64,000 bases of DNA from Candidatus Obscuribacterales bacterium (lineage in GTDB: Bacteria; Cyanobacteriota; Vampirovibrionia; Obscuribacterales; Obscuribacteraceae), in contig JACKCM010000005.1 of the NCBI GenBank assembly GCA_020634035.1, positions 310,001 to 374,000 of the forward strand, in the 5' to 3' direction. Both the position numbers and the translations under genes were made by a program. Within the stretch, counting starts at the first letter, position 1. Each line of letters opens with the position of its first letter. Below are positions 25,558 to 34,819 of this stretch, piece by piece. The notes beneath the pieces are model-generated. The model made no database searches. It saw only the letters and a program-made list of their open reading frames with translations, and had not been told where the DNA came from.

Positions 25558-27225
25558 ATGATGCAGAAAGTTCTAGCGCTTGCCGATGTACCGGTCTTGA
25601 TTCTGGACTGTCAGACCACCGGCGCCAGTCCTGCCACCGGCAACCTGTTAGAGATTGCCTGGTCTCTCTACGGTTCTTCTAATGCGAAAGATAACGGTGT
25701 CACCTCTTATCTGGTCAAGCAACCGGATGAGGAGGCGATTCCGCCTAGAATAACCGCCATCACCGGTATCACCGACGAAGACATGGAAGCTGCCGTCGAC
25801 CCAGGTAAAATACTCAAAGAGTTGCGCACGGTTATAAAAAAGCTTAAGCAACCACCGCTGTGCGTTATTCACTATGCTCGTTTCGAGCTGCCTTTCTTGC
25901 TCGATTTTTTCAAGCGCCATGGTCGACGCACGACACTACCGGTGGAGACTATCTGTACTTTTGAGATAGCAAGAAGAATCTATCCCAATCTTCCTTCTCG
26001 CGGGATAAGAGCCCTGGGCGGATATCTGGGGCTGGAGCTGGACGAGTTGAAGCGAGCCCGAAGCCATGTCGCTACGACAAAAGAGATCTGGAGTCATCTT
26101 ATAAAGGTCCTTGACGAACAGGGTGTTCGAAGTGGCGATGAGCTCAGGTCGCTGCTTTTAAACAAAGCGGAAAAAAGAAAAGGTCCTTTAGAATATCCGC
26201 TCGATTCTAAAAAGCGTCTCGAACTGCCCGATTGTCCCGGGGTTTATAGAATGCTCAATTGTAAGGGCAGGGTGCTTTACGTCGGCAAAGCCACCTCTTT
26301 GAAAAGTCGTGTCAACAGTCACTTTAGAGGCAGGAAGCGAAAGACGAACAAGTCTTTCGAGCTGCTTTCTCAGGTGACCGATATCGTCGTCACCGAATGT
26401 GCAAGCCCGATGGAAGCGGCTCTGATAGAGACGGATCAGATCAAGCACTATAATCCCGCCTATAACACCAGTCTTAAAGCCGGTTTCAGACAGCTTGTCT
26501 ATTACAGCGCCGACTTCAAAAAAGCTTCAGAGAAGCCATCCAAAAAAATCTTTCTCGGTCCTTTCTCTTCTTCGTCTATTGTCGAGGATGTGGTGGCGCT
26601 CAGCAAAAGTTTGACCGATGAGACCTCTTTTGAAGGGATGCTCTATGGAATCGATGACGGAGAGCTGATTGATGAAGGGGTTGAACTCTTTCGAGAATGC
26701 TATGGCGATATGCTGGATGATGATTTTTCGGTGGACAATCTGCTGCTTCTGGGGATGAAACTGTTTCGCAGGACTCGCAACATGGTTAGAGCCCAGCGCC
26801 TGGCTGCCCTTGAAGAGCCGGAACCGGAATCAGAATCAGATTCTGAAGTCGACGATATAGATGAATCCGAAGGGCTTTTGCTCGAAGATGCCACCGCCGA
26901 AGATGTCCTGGCGAGGCTGGAGTCTGCTCTTATTACCATGGCGCGTTCCTTTTTGCTTTCCAAAGAATTGACCGGACTGCTCAATGTCGAAGTGGCTTAT
27001 GAATACAAAGGAAAAGCCTTGAAGACAGTGTTTAAAAACGGCCAGATGGATAATGCAAATCGAAGCGGCAATGCGGCAAACAAGAGCCGCTCCCACCCCT
27101 GGAAAGGTCTTGCGGTATCGGATTTCGATCGGCTGAGGGTGCTTATCACAGAAATAAGAAGAATGCGGTCTCAAGGAAGCGCTGTGAAGTTGACACCGGA
27201 GAATTATTTGCTCAGTCGGCTGTGA
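25558..27225 (+). CDS. DnaQ-like exonuclease domain fused to GIY-YIG (UvrC/Cho-type) nuclease
   Basis: 555 aa, ATG abutting the helicase stop with AGGAAAG upstream. Residues 10-185 have the DEDDh exonuclease fold (LILDCQTTG, VIHYARFELPFLL, RSHVATTKEIW), but the metal ligands are altered: DxE is D17-C-Q19, the Exo II Asp is Glu110, and HxxxxD is H170...K175. Residues 220-305 are an intact GIY-YIG domain: PGVYRM (Tyr230), LYVGKA (Tyr241), Arg251, and LIETDQIKHYNP (Glu291), as in UvrC/Cho incision nucleases. The last 250 residues include an acidic stretch (about 420-445) and are unassigned. It overlaps the convergent protease gene by 22 bases. Confidence 0.88.
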   Translation: MMQKVLALADVPVLILDCQTTGASPATGNLLEIAWSLYGSSNAKDNGVTSYLVKQPDEEAIPPRITAITGITDEDMEAAVDPGKILKELRTVIKKLKQPPLCVIHYARFELPFLLDFFKRHGRRTTLPVETICTFEIARRIYPNLPSRGIRALGGYLGLELDELKRARSHVATTKEIWSHLIKVLDEQGVRSGDELRSLLLNKAEKRKGPLEYPLDSKKRLELPDCPGVYRMLNCKGRVLYVGKATSLKSRVNSHFRGRKRKTNKSFELLSQVTDIVVTECASPMEAALIETDQIKHYNPAYNTSLKAGFRQLVYYSADFKKASEKPSKKIFLGPFSSSSIVEDVVALSKSLTDETSFEGMLYGIDDGELIDEGVELFRECYGDMLDDDFSVDNLLLLGMKLFRRTRNMVRAQRLAALEEPEPESESDSEVDDIDESEGLLLEDATAEDVLARLESALITMARSFLLSKELTGLLNVEVAYEYKGKALKTVFKNGQMDNANRSGNAANKSRSHPWKGLAVSDFDRLRVLITEIRRMRSQGSAVKLTPENYLLSRL

Positions 27226-28991
27226 ACATTGGCCGGGACAGGATGATAGAGCCGGTACATGGCGAAGCAGTCGGTCAGGGATAGTGCTTTTCTGCTGTCG
27301 AGACTGGGATACATTATGTCTTCTTTATTGTTCGTGTGACCGAGACCGAGAGCATGACCGAGTTCATGCTGGCAGATGGCATGAAATTTGTCTCTGTAGT
27401 TTTTCAATCTATCCAGATAAATATAGACCGTACTTTTGAAGAGCTTGCCGTCTCGGCATTCGGGTCTGGTCCTACCTAGCACTATTACACCTTGCTTCCT
27501 CTTGATTTTGTCGTGTAGCTGGTCTTCTTTTGCGGCGTGATCAGATCGGCAGGTCATGCAGGTGATATCAGCATTCTTTGGATCGCTCACCATCTCGAAG
27601 TCGAAATCTCCCCCGATGGCAAGTTTCCATTCTTCTAAGCAGTTTTTGATAGTGGAGGCAAATTCCGGTGATGGGCTTTTACTATCGGTTGCATAGATCT
27701 TGAGTGGCATCTTTTCATAGCACCAGCCGTGGAAGCGATTGCAGATACAGCGGTTCTCAGCTCTACAGAGGCTGGTCAGGCTTGGTCCTTTGTCACTGGT
27801 TGCTATGGGGTGAGTGGAAGTCAGTCTCTGGGCGAAATACAATCTGGCGAATTTCTTGTCGGATAGGGCGGCCATGCTATCGACCGCGGTTTCAAGCATC
27901 TCTCGATCGTTATTTACCATGCCGGCAAGGCGCTCGAATTTTGCCAGGGCTTCTCCCGATCTATCCTCTGCCGCCGACAGCAAGGCTTCGCGATAGGCAT
28001 TGTCCAGCATCCTACTGCCGAAATAACCAAAGTTTATATTGAATCTATAAAGCTTCAAGAGACCCAGGTCTTTTATACAATAGAGTTCCCTTTCTATCGC
28101 TTCATTTAACTCGGCTTTTGATACCAGTTCATTTCGCTTTGAGAAAATCAGATTGCGGTAGCCTTCTTGGTCACCGCCGGTAATGTCACCCAGAAATCGA
28201 TAATAGATTCTTTCATCTTCATCATTTGATAACGACGCTGCCCGATTATAGAGTTGCCGCAGTTTAGAAGATTCCGTTTCGGTGGGGCTGTAGCCTTCCG
28301 GTAGGCTCTCGGACTCTATAGACCAGATCTGGTAGAGTGTCTTTTGAAGCTCAGAAATAGAGGGAAGCGCTTCGACGGATTCAGAAAGTTTGGCAGCCGA
28401 GCCAATTGAATGATGATGCGTTAATTGATTTGTAGCTATCTCCGGATAGGGAATGGGATAGTAGCGTCTCTCTCCACTAAGAGCAAAAGGATCCGAAGTC
28501 GATTCAGGGGCTGAGTCTTCCGTCGGTTGATACTCCTGAAATTTGTGCGCAGGATAATCTGAGATCACTGCTTTGAAGTATTCTTGCGGATCGCAGTTCT
28601 TTTTGTATGCCGGTAGAAATAGAAGCATAGGCTCTTTAGAAGGCTGCGTTCTCAAGACTACAGCTCTGAGACGAGAGCCGCGACGAAAGCCCGTGTATGC
28701 ACCACGCTTTCTGGGAGAATACTGGCAGTGACCGCCCCTGGTAAAGAAGGAAAAATAGCTGCCCGGTCCGCCGGTTCCTTTGAGTAACACTCTTTTGATA
28801 CGACCACGATTTGAGAAGCAGTCGCCTCCTTCCATGTCATCGCTGTGTCCTGAATCCCATCTGCTTTTGGACTTAGAAAAGTCATCTCCGCAAGACTGGG
28901 CGAAGCCTGCCGATTGGGATGATACAAGCTGCATCAGGATGAAACAGGAAGTCACAAAGGCTGTGACTCCGCGGGAATTTCCTTCTCTCAT
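27204..28991 (-). CDS. Secreted matrixin-like zinc metalloprotease
   Basis: 595 aa. Signal peptide about 1-31 (FVTSCFILMQLVSSQSAGFA). The first 400 residues are Ser-rich then helical, TPR-like and unassigned. A Cys-rich segment (CRAENRCICNRFHGWCY) precedes the protease domain: PLKIYA near 425, NADITC, and zinc site HELGHALGLGH followed by IMYP, the Met-turn, so a metzincin (M10-like). Extracellular or periplasmic proteolysis is expected. It is a paralogue of the protease at 54075-56711. No pro-domain cysteine switch is recognisable. The 3' end overlaps the nuclease gene on the other strand. Confidence 0.82.
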   Translation of the reverse strand: MREGNSRGVTAFVTSCFILMQLVSSQSAGFAQSCGDDFSKSKSRWDSGHSDDMEGGDCFSNRGRIKRVLLKGTGGPGSYFSFFTRGGHCQYSPRKRGAYTGFRRGSRLRAVVLRTQPSKEPMLLFLPAYKKNCDPQEYFKAVISDYPAHKFQEYQPTEDSAPESTSDPFALSGERRYYPIPYPEIATNQLTHHHSIGSAAKLSESVEALPSISELQKTLYQIWSIESESLPEGYSPTETESSKLRQLYNRAASLSNDEDERIYYRFLGDITGGDQEGYRNLIFSKRNELVSKAELNEAIERELYCIKDLGLLKLYRFNINFGYFGSRMLDNAYREALLSAAEDRSGEALAKFERLAGMVNNDREMLETAVDSMAALSDKKFARLYFAQRLTSTHPIATSDKGPSLTSLCRAENRCICNRFHGWCYEKMPLKIYATDSKSPSPEFASTIKNCLEEWKLAIGGDFDFEMVSDPKNADITCMTCRSDHAAKEDQLHDKIKRKQGVIVLGRTRPECRDGKLFKSTVYIYLDRLKNYRDKFHAICQHELGHALGLGHTNNKEDIMYPSLDSRKALSLTDCFAMYRLYHPVPANVHSRLSK

Positions 28992-29223
28992 CGTGGTTTC
29001 GAATCGTACTAAATTTGTAGTATTAGCAACAGTTTAGTCGAAGGTATATGGATTGGACACCGGGATTTACCCTGGATCTGTATATAAAGGCAATATAAAT
29101 TCGTTTCAAGTTTCAAAAAAGATTAGCAATTCTTAGAACCGGCTTCCTTCCGGTCAAAATCCAGGATAATACACCGGTAGCTTACTAAATCAACCGATCA
29201 ACACTATTGTCATCGGAGTCCTT

Positions 29224-31443
29224 TTGCCTCAAGACAAGACAGCACCCTTGAAGATTGAGTCCGTATTGAGCCGAGATCTCGGCTTGAGCGCCGCTCTTGC
29301 TATCGGTGTCGGCACAATGATCGCCGCCGGTATTTTTACTCTTTCCGGACTTGCTATTCGCAATGTCGGCTCTGCTGCTATTCTTGCCTTTCTTCTGGCT
29401 GCCTTTGTCGCTCTGATCACTGCTCTCACATACTGTGAGTTCGTCTCTATCTATCCCGAGTCGGGAGAAGGCTATCTTTATACTCGCAGCACTTTCAAGG
29501 CGCCGGTTGCTTATTTGGTCGGCTGGGCGCTTTTTCTGGGCTACACTTCGTCCTGTGCTTTTTATCTCTCCAGTTTATCGAGCTATTTCAACGAGTTCGT
29601 AGTAAAACTGCCTATTGAAGCGGCGGCCGGTGTGGTCGCGCTGATACTGCTTACGCTGCTCAATATAAAAGGAACCAAAGAGAGTGGGCGATTTCAGATT
29701 GTGGTCACCCTCGCTAAGGTTATCCTGCTGCTCTGGTTTATTACCGGCGGTCTATCCAGTGTGGATATGGATATTATCGTGGCGAAATTCTCCACCGATA
29801 TCGTCACCATCGCTCAAACCTCTGCCATGGTCTTCATCACCTTTTTCGGCTTCTCTGCCATTGCGGCGTCAGCCGGAGAGATAAAGGATCCGATTGTCAC
29901 CATTCCCCGGGCAATTTTTATATCGGTGGCGCTGGTGACCTTTCTCTATACCCTGGTGATTCTGGTGGTGGTGGCGGCAGGACTCACCGTATATGATGAG
30001 GCGGCCATGGGTAACGCCGCCAAGCAGTTTCTCGGTCCTATAGGCGGTTATGTAATCATCGGCGGAGCGCTTTTTTCGATGGTTTCGGCTGCCAATGCCT
30101 CTATCATGGCCGGATCCAGAGTGATGCTCTCCATGGCTCAGCTTGGACAGTTTCCGGCAGAGTTCGCCGCGGTTAATAAGAAGACCCGCACGCCTATCGT
30201 TTCGCTTCTTCTGGTCGGGCTCGCCATACTGCTATTCTCCATTAGTTTCAGACTGGAGGACATGGCGCATTTTGCTGACGCAGTGGTGCTTTTCGTGCTT
30301 GTTATTGTGAACGGCGCTTTGATTGTTCACCGTCGCAAATATCCAGAGATAGAGCGCCCCTTCAAAGTTCCATTGGTACCGCTTTTGCCTGCCCTGGGCA
30401 TAATCTCTAACGCCTATCTGCTCTTTCAGATTTCTCACCATCCTTTTCCTTTGCTCATGGCGGTGGCATCGCTTATCTTAGGTTTTGTCGGTTTCTTCGC
30501 CTGGAAAGGGCTGCAGCCCGACGAAGAACTTCTGCCCGGCGCCCGTTCGAGGGTGGCTCTGGAGCGGTCGGTTTCTGATGCCAAGCATGACTTCAGTGTG
30601 CTTGTCCCCCTGGCCAATCCCGAGAACGTACCGCTTTTGATGGAGCTCGCCTGTGCCATTGCCCGGGACAGAAAGGGTAAAGTCGTCACCCTGAGGGTGG
30701 CGGTGGTCCCGGAGCAGCTTCCCCTGAGTCATGAAGAGACTTATATAGCCAGAGAGAGAAAGATTCTCGAGCAGGCCCATGCTGCTGCCCTGGAATACGA
30801 AGTGCCGGTCACGTCTATGGTCCGGGTAGGGCACAATGCTGCCCGGGCGATCCTTGAAACAGCCCGGGAGAGGAACTGTGACCTGATTGTTCTGGGATGG
30901 CGCGGCTATTCTTCGACCAAACAGAAGATCCTCGGAGAGACCGTGGATGACGTGGTCACCCATGCCAGAGCCGATGTGATGCTGGTCAAACCGAACGGCA
31001 TCGGCTCGATGAACAACTTCTTGCTGCCTACAGTAGGCGGCGAGCATGCCGAATGTGCCGCCGATTATATCTCTTCGCTTGTCAGAGCCCGGGGCGGAGA
31101 GCTTACTATGTGCAGTGTGGTCCCGCCGGAATCGCCGGCACCGGATAACCGCCTTGCTCTCGAGAAACTGGACGGCGAAGTGAAGCGCATCAAAGACGCA
31201 AGAGGTGTGGGCGCCGATACCAAGCTGATTCACAACCGCTCTATCAGTGCCGGCGTCATTCAAGAAGCCAGGGAATACGATGCTGTGGTGGTCGGGGCCT
31301 CTAGAAGGAGCATCTATCCACAGATTATTTTTGGAAATATTCCTGAAACCATCGCCAAGAGAACCAGCAAGCCGGTGATTCTCTTCAAACATCATCACCC
31401 GGTCAAATCGCTGATAGGCAGAGTGGTAGGCGAAGACAGCTAA
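29224..31443 (+). CDS. APC-family amino acid permease with two C-terminal Usp domains
   Basis: 739 aa from TTG 29224 (GGAG at 29216-29219). Residues 15-430 contain about twelve membrane helices with the APC signature GVGTMIAAGIFTLSG and SAIAASAGEIKDP, so a cationic or neutral amino-acid/polyamine transporter. Residues 455-595 and 600-730 are two universal-stress-protein domains, with ATP-loop-like DLIVLGWRGYSSTKQKILGE and DAVVVGASRRSIYPQIIFGN. These likely sense nucleotide or stress and modulate transport. The permease-Usp architecture is known in archaea and cyanobacteria. A small hairpin lies just after the stop. Confidence 0.9.
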   Translation: MPQDKTAPLKIESVLSRDLGLSAALAIGVGTMIAAGIFTLSGLAIRNVGSAAILAFLLAAFVALITALTYCEFVSIYPESGEGYLYTRSTFKAPVAYLVGWALFLGYTSSCAFYLSSLSSYFNEFVVKLPIEAAAGVVALILLTLLNIKGTKESGRFQIVVTLAKVILLLWFITGGLSSVDMDIIVAKFSTDIVTIAQTSAMVFITFFGFSAIAASAGEIKDPIVTIPRAIFISVALVTFLYTLVILVVVAAGLTVYDEAAMGNAAKQFLGPIGGYVIIGGALFSMVSAANASIMAGSRVMLSMAQLGQFPAEFAAVNKKTRTPIVSLLLVGLAILLFSISFRLEDMAHFADAVVLFVLVIVNGALIVHRRKYPEIERPFKVPLVPLLPALGIISNAYLLFQISHHPFPLLMAVASLILGFVGFFAWKGLQPDEELLPGARSRVALERSVSDAKHDFSVLVPLANPENVPLLMELACAIARDRKGKVVTLRVAVVPEQLPLSHEETYIARERKILEQAHAAALEYEVPVTSMVRVGHNAARAILETARERNCDLIVLGWRGYSSTKQKILGETVDDVVTHARADVMLVKPNGIGSMNNFLLPTVGGEHAECAADYISSLVRARGGELTMCSVVPPESPAPDNRLALEKLDGEVKRIKDARGVGADTKLIHNRSISAGVIQEAREYDAVVVGASRRSIYPQIIFGNIPETIAKRTSKPVILFKHHHPVKSLIGRVVGEDS

Positions 31444-31446
31444 AAT

Positions 31447-31466
31447 AAGTCCATTTCTGTGGACTT
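31447..31466 (+). terminator. Small hairpin after the permease
   Basis: AAGTCCA (31447-31453) and TGGACTT (31460-31466) pair around TTTCTG, starting four bases after the TAA. No real T-run follows, so termination would be weak. Confidence 0.35.
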
Positions 31467-31520
31467 TGCGTAATATCCGCCTTGAATTGGCGAGAGGATG
31501 TCTATATACTGGCATCCATC

Positions 31521-31715
31521 ATGGAAGAACTAAGAGACTATCTCAATGATTTGAAGCGGGACAGATTCGTCTATCTTGTCCTGGCTCTTGCCGCCCTTGC
31601 AATATTTTTCAGTCTGCAAAGCGGTTTTGTCCACACCGTCAATTCTGTCGCCGGTGACTTTCATGACAAACTCGGCACGATGTCCATCGCTGCCGGCGGC
31701 GCAAGCCAGATGTAA
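31521..31715 (+). CDS. Small single-pass membrane protein
   Basis: 64 aa from ATG 31521 (ATG 31482 would add 13 residues). MEELRDYLNDLKRDR is a charged amphipathic start, then one membrane helix (FVYLVLALAALAIFFSL), then a short polar tail. It ends 3 bases before the convergent HEAT-like gene. Nothing identifies a function. Confidence 0.5.
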   Translation: MEELRDYLNDLKRDRFVYLVLALAALAIFFSLQSGFVHTVNSVAGDFHDKLGTMSIAAGGASQM

Positions 31716-31718
31716 CCT

Positions 31719-32756
31719 TCAACTATCCGGTCCCATGTTGAATCTGAGCAGATAACTCAGGTTTGCCTGTATCCTTGCTGTCTCTATGCGCGATGCTTTA
31801 TCAGGATAGAGCTTCTCTAATAAGCTGAGGATGCTGCCTGCTTCTCTGGCGGCGGCTGGTTTTTCGCCGTTAACGCCTGTTTGAGCCAGGTTCTCGATCG
31901 CCTTATTAACCAGGCTGGCCACCGGGCAAGAAGGGCTCATCTCAGCCACGGAGAGACAGCCTGCCAGTCTCAATTTTTCTGAGGGATTTTTCAAAATCGC
32001 GAGAACCTCCTCAACGAGAGGATCGCTTTCGTCTTTGATAGATGCCGATTTGAGCGCATTGAAAATATTCTGGACAAGCTCATTTTCGTTCAAGTCAGGG
32101 TCATTGAAGCCCTCTTTTATGCGCAGGCTTCGGTCGAGATTATTGCTCAAAAGATCCGGTGGAGTGTTCTGCCACAGGTGGCCGACCATATCTTCGAGGG
32201 CGACCAGGGCGCTTGCCGCTTCGGCTCGGATTCTTGTGTCCTTTTCGTTGAGGCTGAGCGCAGCCAGTATCGGCATAGCCGGTCTGTAACCCAGGACCTT
32301 GATCAGGCTCAGTAAATCGACAGAATAGGAAGTATCGCCGGCGGTGCCAGGAAATCGACTTTCGGCAGAAAGAGAACGCTCCAGAGCTTCAAGAGCCAGT
32401 TTGCCGGCCGGCTCGAAGTCTATGGGATCTTCTTTGTCTTTGTGCAGAGGCAGTTCGACCAGGGTGGCAAGAGCCGCCCTGCGATTCTGCTTATCAGTAT
32501 CGGGCACCGTCAGAAGATAGGTCTCGGTCAGTCGATAGATAGTCGTTGCCGAGAGTACGCCAGCCCGAAGCAAGGGAAGAAGCGATTCCAGGGCGAGGCT
32601 TCTTTTGACCTCGTTCTCTACGATATAGCGATGCAGCTCTTCGTCCAGACTTTCTCTATCGTAGAGCGAGCTTTTTTCAAGTCCTGGCTCAAGGTTCTCT
32701 TGCAGCCAGGTCAGGGCTATTTGTGATTCTGAATCCGATGTATTCGAGTCGACCAT
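31719..32756 (-). CDS. HEAT-like alpha-helical repeat protein
   Basis: 345 aa, soluble, without signal peptide. Successive helix pairs carry the HEAT pattern, for example PAMPILAALSLNEKDTRIRAEAASALVAL and NPSEKLRLAGCLSVAEM. Such solenoids bind other proteins; nothing shows which. The protein is unlike the much larger HEAT protein at 35511-40544 in length and lacks its low-complexity N-terminus. Upstream, 32757-33029 shows no gene and would carry the promoter for this gene and, divergently, for the opine-dehydrogenase-like gene. Confidence 0.6.
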   Translation of the reverse strand: MVDSNTSDSESQIALTWLQENLEPGLEKSSLYDRESLDEELHRYIVENEVKRSLALESLLPLLRAGVLSATTIYRLTETYLLTVPDTDKQNRRAALATLVELPLHKDKEDPIDFEPAGKLALEALERSLSAESRFPGTAGDTSYSVDLLSLIKVLGYRPAMPILAALSLNEKDTRIRAEAASALVALEDMVGHLWQNTPPDLLSNNLDRSLRIKEGFNDPDLNENELVQNIFNALKSASIKDESDPLVEEVLAILKNPSEKLRLAGCLSVAEMSPSCPVASLVNKAIENLAQTGVNGEKPAAAREAGSILSLLEKLYPDKASRIETARIQANLSYLLRFNMGPDS

Positions 32757-33029
32757 GGTGCGAATGGTATCACACGGAGATGGACTGATTTATGGTGGCA
32801 TGGTCTTTATATTTCCTCTTGATTATTAGATAAATCTGAGATTGGTCTAAAAGAAGCAAATTTTTTCAAGGGTCACAGGCTGCCGCTTTTGCCTTGCTGG
32901 GAAGGGAACCGCAAAGATGTCAAGCAGAGATTTAATTATTAATATGAGCCGGTTATGCATAAAATTGAAACCGTCGAATATTTCCATCTTCACTGTGATG
33001 TTCTAGCAGATCAGTGATATCAAATACTG

Positions 33030-34220
33030 GTGTCCGGAATGAGATTAGATTTCGTAGAGTCTGGCGACTCTATCTATGCCAACGCAGCCGTATCCTTACC
33101 CGCTTCCGTATCGGCATCGGCAAGTGTTGTCACCAGTATCAGACCAGAGATTCGCAATGTCGCCATCGTGGGCTTCGGCAACAGTGCCCACGCGCTTGGC
33201 TCTTATCTCTCTTTGAAGGGTCATAGAATAAGCTACCTCACCCGCAAAGAAGAGGAGTCCGATAGAGAGATAACTGCCTTTGGTGCCTTCGATGCCCGCT
33301 TCTCGCCCGAGAAAGTCTCTAATGAGTGGGATCAGGTGGTCAATTCTTCCGACACCATATTCATAGCCACTGTCGCCACAGCCTATCGAGATATCGCCGC
33401 AAGACTGGCTCCTTCTCTTCGAAAAGAGCAAGCGGTGGTTCTATTCTCCAGCAAACTCGGAGGAGTGCTCGAGTTTAAAGAAGCGCTCAAAGAGTTCAAT
33501 GCTCCTGATTGTGATGTCATAGAGACCGACGCTCTCTTTGCCTGCCGTCTGCAGCCCGGCGACAGGGTCTGGGTGCGTGGTGTCAAGAAATGGAATCTCT
33601 ACACAGGATGTTGTCCCGAATCCACTCGTCAGACCGGCGCCAGGCTTACCGAATTCTTCCCCGGTCTTGTTCCGGCAGATAACTTTATTCATCGCGGATT
33701 GACCGACTTTGGCGCTCTTACCCATTCTTTGAACATGATCGTGAACATGAACGCTATCGATAGAGGAGAAGAGTATTCTTTCTACTATGAAGGTTTTACA
33801 AGAACGACAATCAAACTTCTAGAGCAGATGGAAGCAGAGTTCAACGCAGTGGCCAGTCGTTATGCCACCAGTTTGATTTCGGCTAAAGAGCTGCTCAATC
33901 GCTATTATGGCTCCAGCACCCGTTCTCTTTATGACGCACTCACCACGGTGCCCAATTACAAATATTCCAAGGCTCCTACCACCCTGCAACATCGCTATCT
34001 GATAGAGGATGTCGGTTGCACTCTTATTCCTCTCAGGCAGCTGGCAGAGCTTGCCGGAGTAAAGACACCGCTTATCGACTCGGTTATCTGTATGGCAGGC
34101 ATTCTCACCGATACTGATTTTGAAAAAGAGGGTAGAACCCTCGATAAACTCGGTCTGGGTGACAAAAGCTATGAAGAGGTCTGGCGTATCGTTAATAGAG
34201 GCTCCGCCAGAGCGCTATAA
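33030..34220 (+). CDS. NAD(P)-dependent opine dehydrogenase-family enzyme
   Basis: 396 aa from GTG 33030 (ATG 33039 is equally possible). A Rossmann fold starts near residue 40 (NVAIVGFGNSAHALGSYLSLKG). The C-terminal half fits the octopine/nopaline dehydrogenase helical domain: the FGALTHSLNMIVNM segment with the family's catalytic His, SFYYEGFTRTTIKLLEQMEAE, and TTLQHRYLIEDVGCTLIPL. Enzymes of this family reductively join an amino acid and a 2-oxo acid. Here no aminotransferase-, nicotianamine-synthase- or racemase-like gene is alongside, so the product is unknown. It ends 4 bases before the convergent membrane gene. Confidence 0.8.
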   Translation: MSGMRLDFVESGDSIYANAAVSLPASVSASASVVTSIRPEIRNVAIVGFGNSAHALGSYLSLKGHRISYLTRKEEESDREITAFGAFDARFSPEKVSNEWDQVVNSSDTIFIATVATAYRDIAARLAPSLRKEQAVVLFSSKLGGVLEFKEALKEFNAPDCDVIETDALFACRLQPGDRVWVRGVKKWNLYTGCCPESTRQTGARLTEFFPGLVPADNFIHRGLTDFGALTHSLNMIVNMNAIDRGEEYSFYYEGFTRTTIKLLEQMEAEFNAVASRYATSLISAKELLNRYYGSSTRSLYDALTTVPNYKYSKAPTTLQHRYLIEDVGCTLIPLRQLAELAGVKTPLIDSVICMAGILTDTDFEKEGRTLDKLGLGDKSYEEVWRIVNRGSARAL

Positions 34221-34224
34221 ATCT

Positions 34225-34776
34225 TCAGCCGCCACTTTCGTGGATTGCTCTATTAATCAGCATGAAAAAGAGCACCACCCAGATTGGAATCGGCACCAGA
34301 GATGACCTTCTGCCGGTGATCTTATATTGAATATAATCAGCCACCACAAGTAGCAGGCAGGCTCCAGAGATCAAAGTCAGGCCTATAGAGCCCGGTATAA
34401 GCCAGACCACTCTGTTCTTGTAAAAGATCCAGCCAAGCAGAAAGACCATCACCGCGCTTACACCAAGGATAGAGACTGGTTTCAGGCGTTCGTGGCTTTT
34501 TTCTCTTTCGGTCAGCTCGGTTTGACCCTCTTTCGGACGAAGAGGACGCATCAACCTGACCAGAAGAAGAGAATAGAGAAGCAGAAGGATGGACATCCCC
34601 ACGGTATAGGTGCTTCTCTCGTCCCAGTTCAGAACGTCTTCGGCCATATAGAGATAGCCGTTATAAAGAAGGAAAATAAAACAGGCAAGCAGACCGAAAA
34701 GTCCGAGGACCATGACCAGAGTAAGGTCGGTATTGTTTTTTTCGGGTTCCGGTTCGGGTTCTGAATCTGATGACAT
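34225..34776 (-). CDS. Membrane protein of unknown function
   Basis: 183 aa. It begins with an acidic Pro-Glu repeat (SEPEPEPEK), followed by five predicted membrane helices: VLGLFGLLACFIFLLY, YTVGMSILLLLYSLLLV, ILGVSAVMVFLLGWIF, a VWLIPGSIGLTLISGACLLL pair, and IPIWVVLFFMLI near the end. A charged loop lies between helices two and three. I see no family signature. It is followed upstream by the metallophosphoesterase (43-base gap, same strand). Confidence 0.65.
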   Translation of the reverse strand: MSSDSEPEPEPEKNNTDLTLVMVLGLFGLLACFIFLLYNGYLYMAEDVLNWDERSTYTVGMSILLLLYSLLLVRLMRPLRPKEGQTELTEREKSHERLKPVSILGVSAVMVFLLGWIFYKNRVVWLIPGSIGLTLISGACLLLVVADYIQYKITGRRSSLVPIPIWVVLFFMLINRAIHESGG

Positions 34777-34819
34777 TCTTCTTATTGTACGTTATAGAAA
34801 GAGAGGAAGCATCTTTAGT

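Noticed and set aside
30478..31515. 345-codon open frame opposite the permease-Usp gene
   Set aside because: It is antisense to clear APC and Usp domains; its sequence is rich in His/Arg as expected from a reversed frame.
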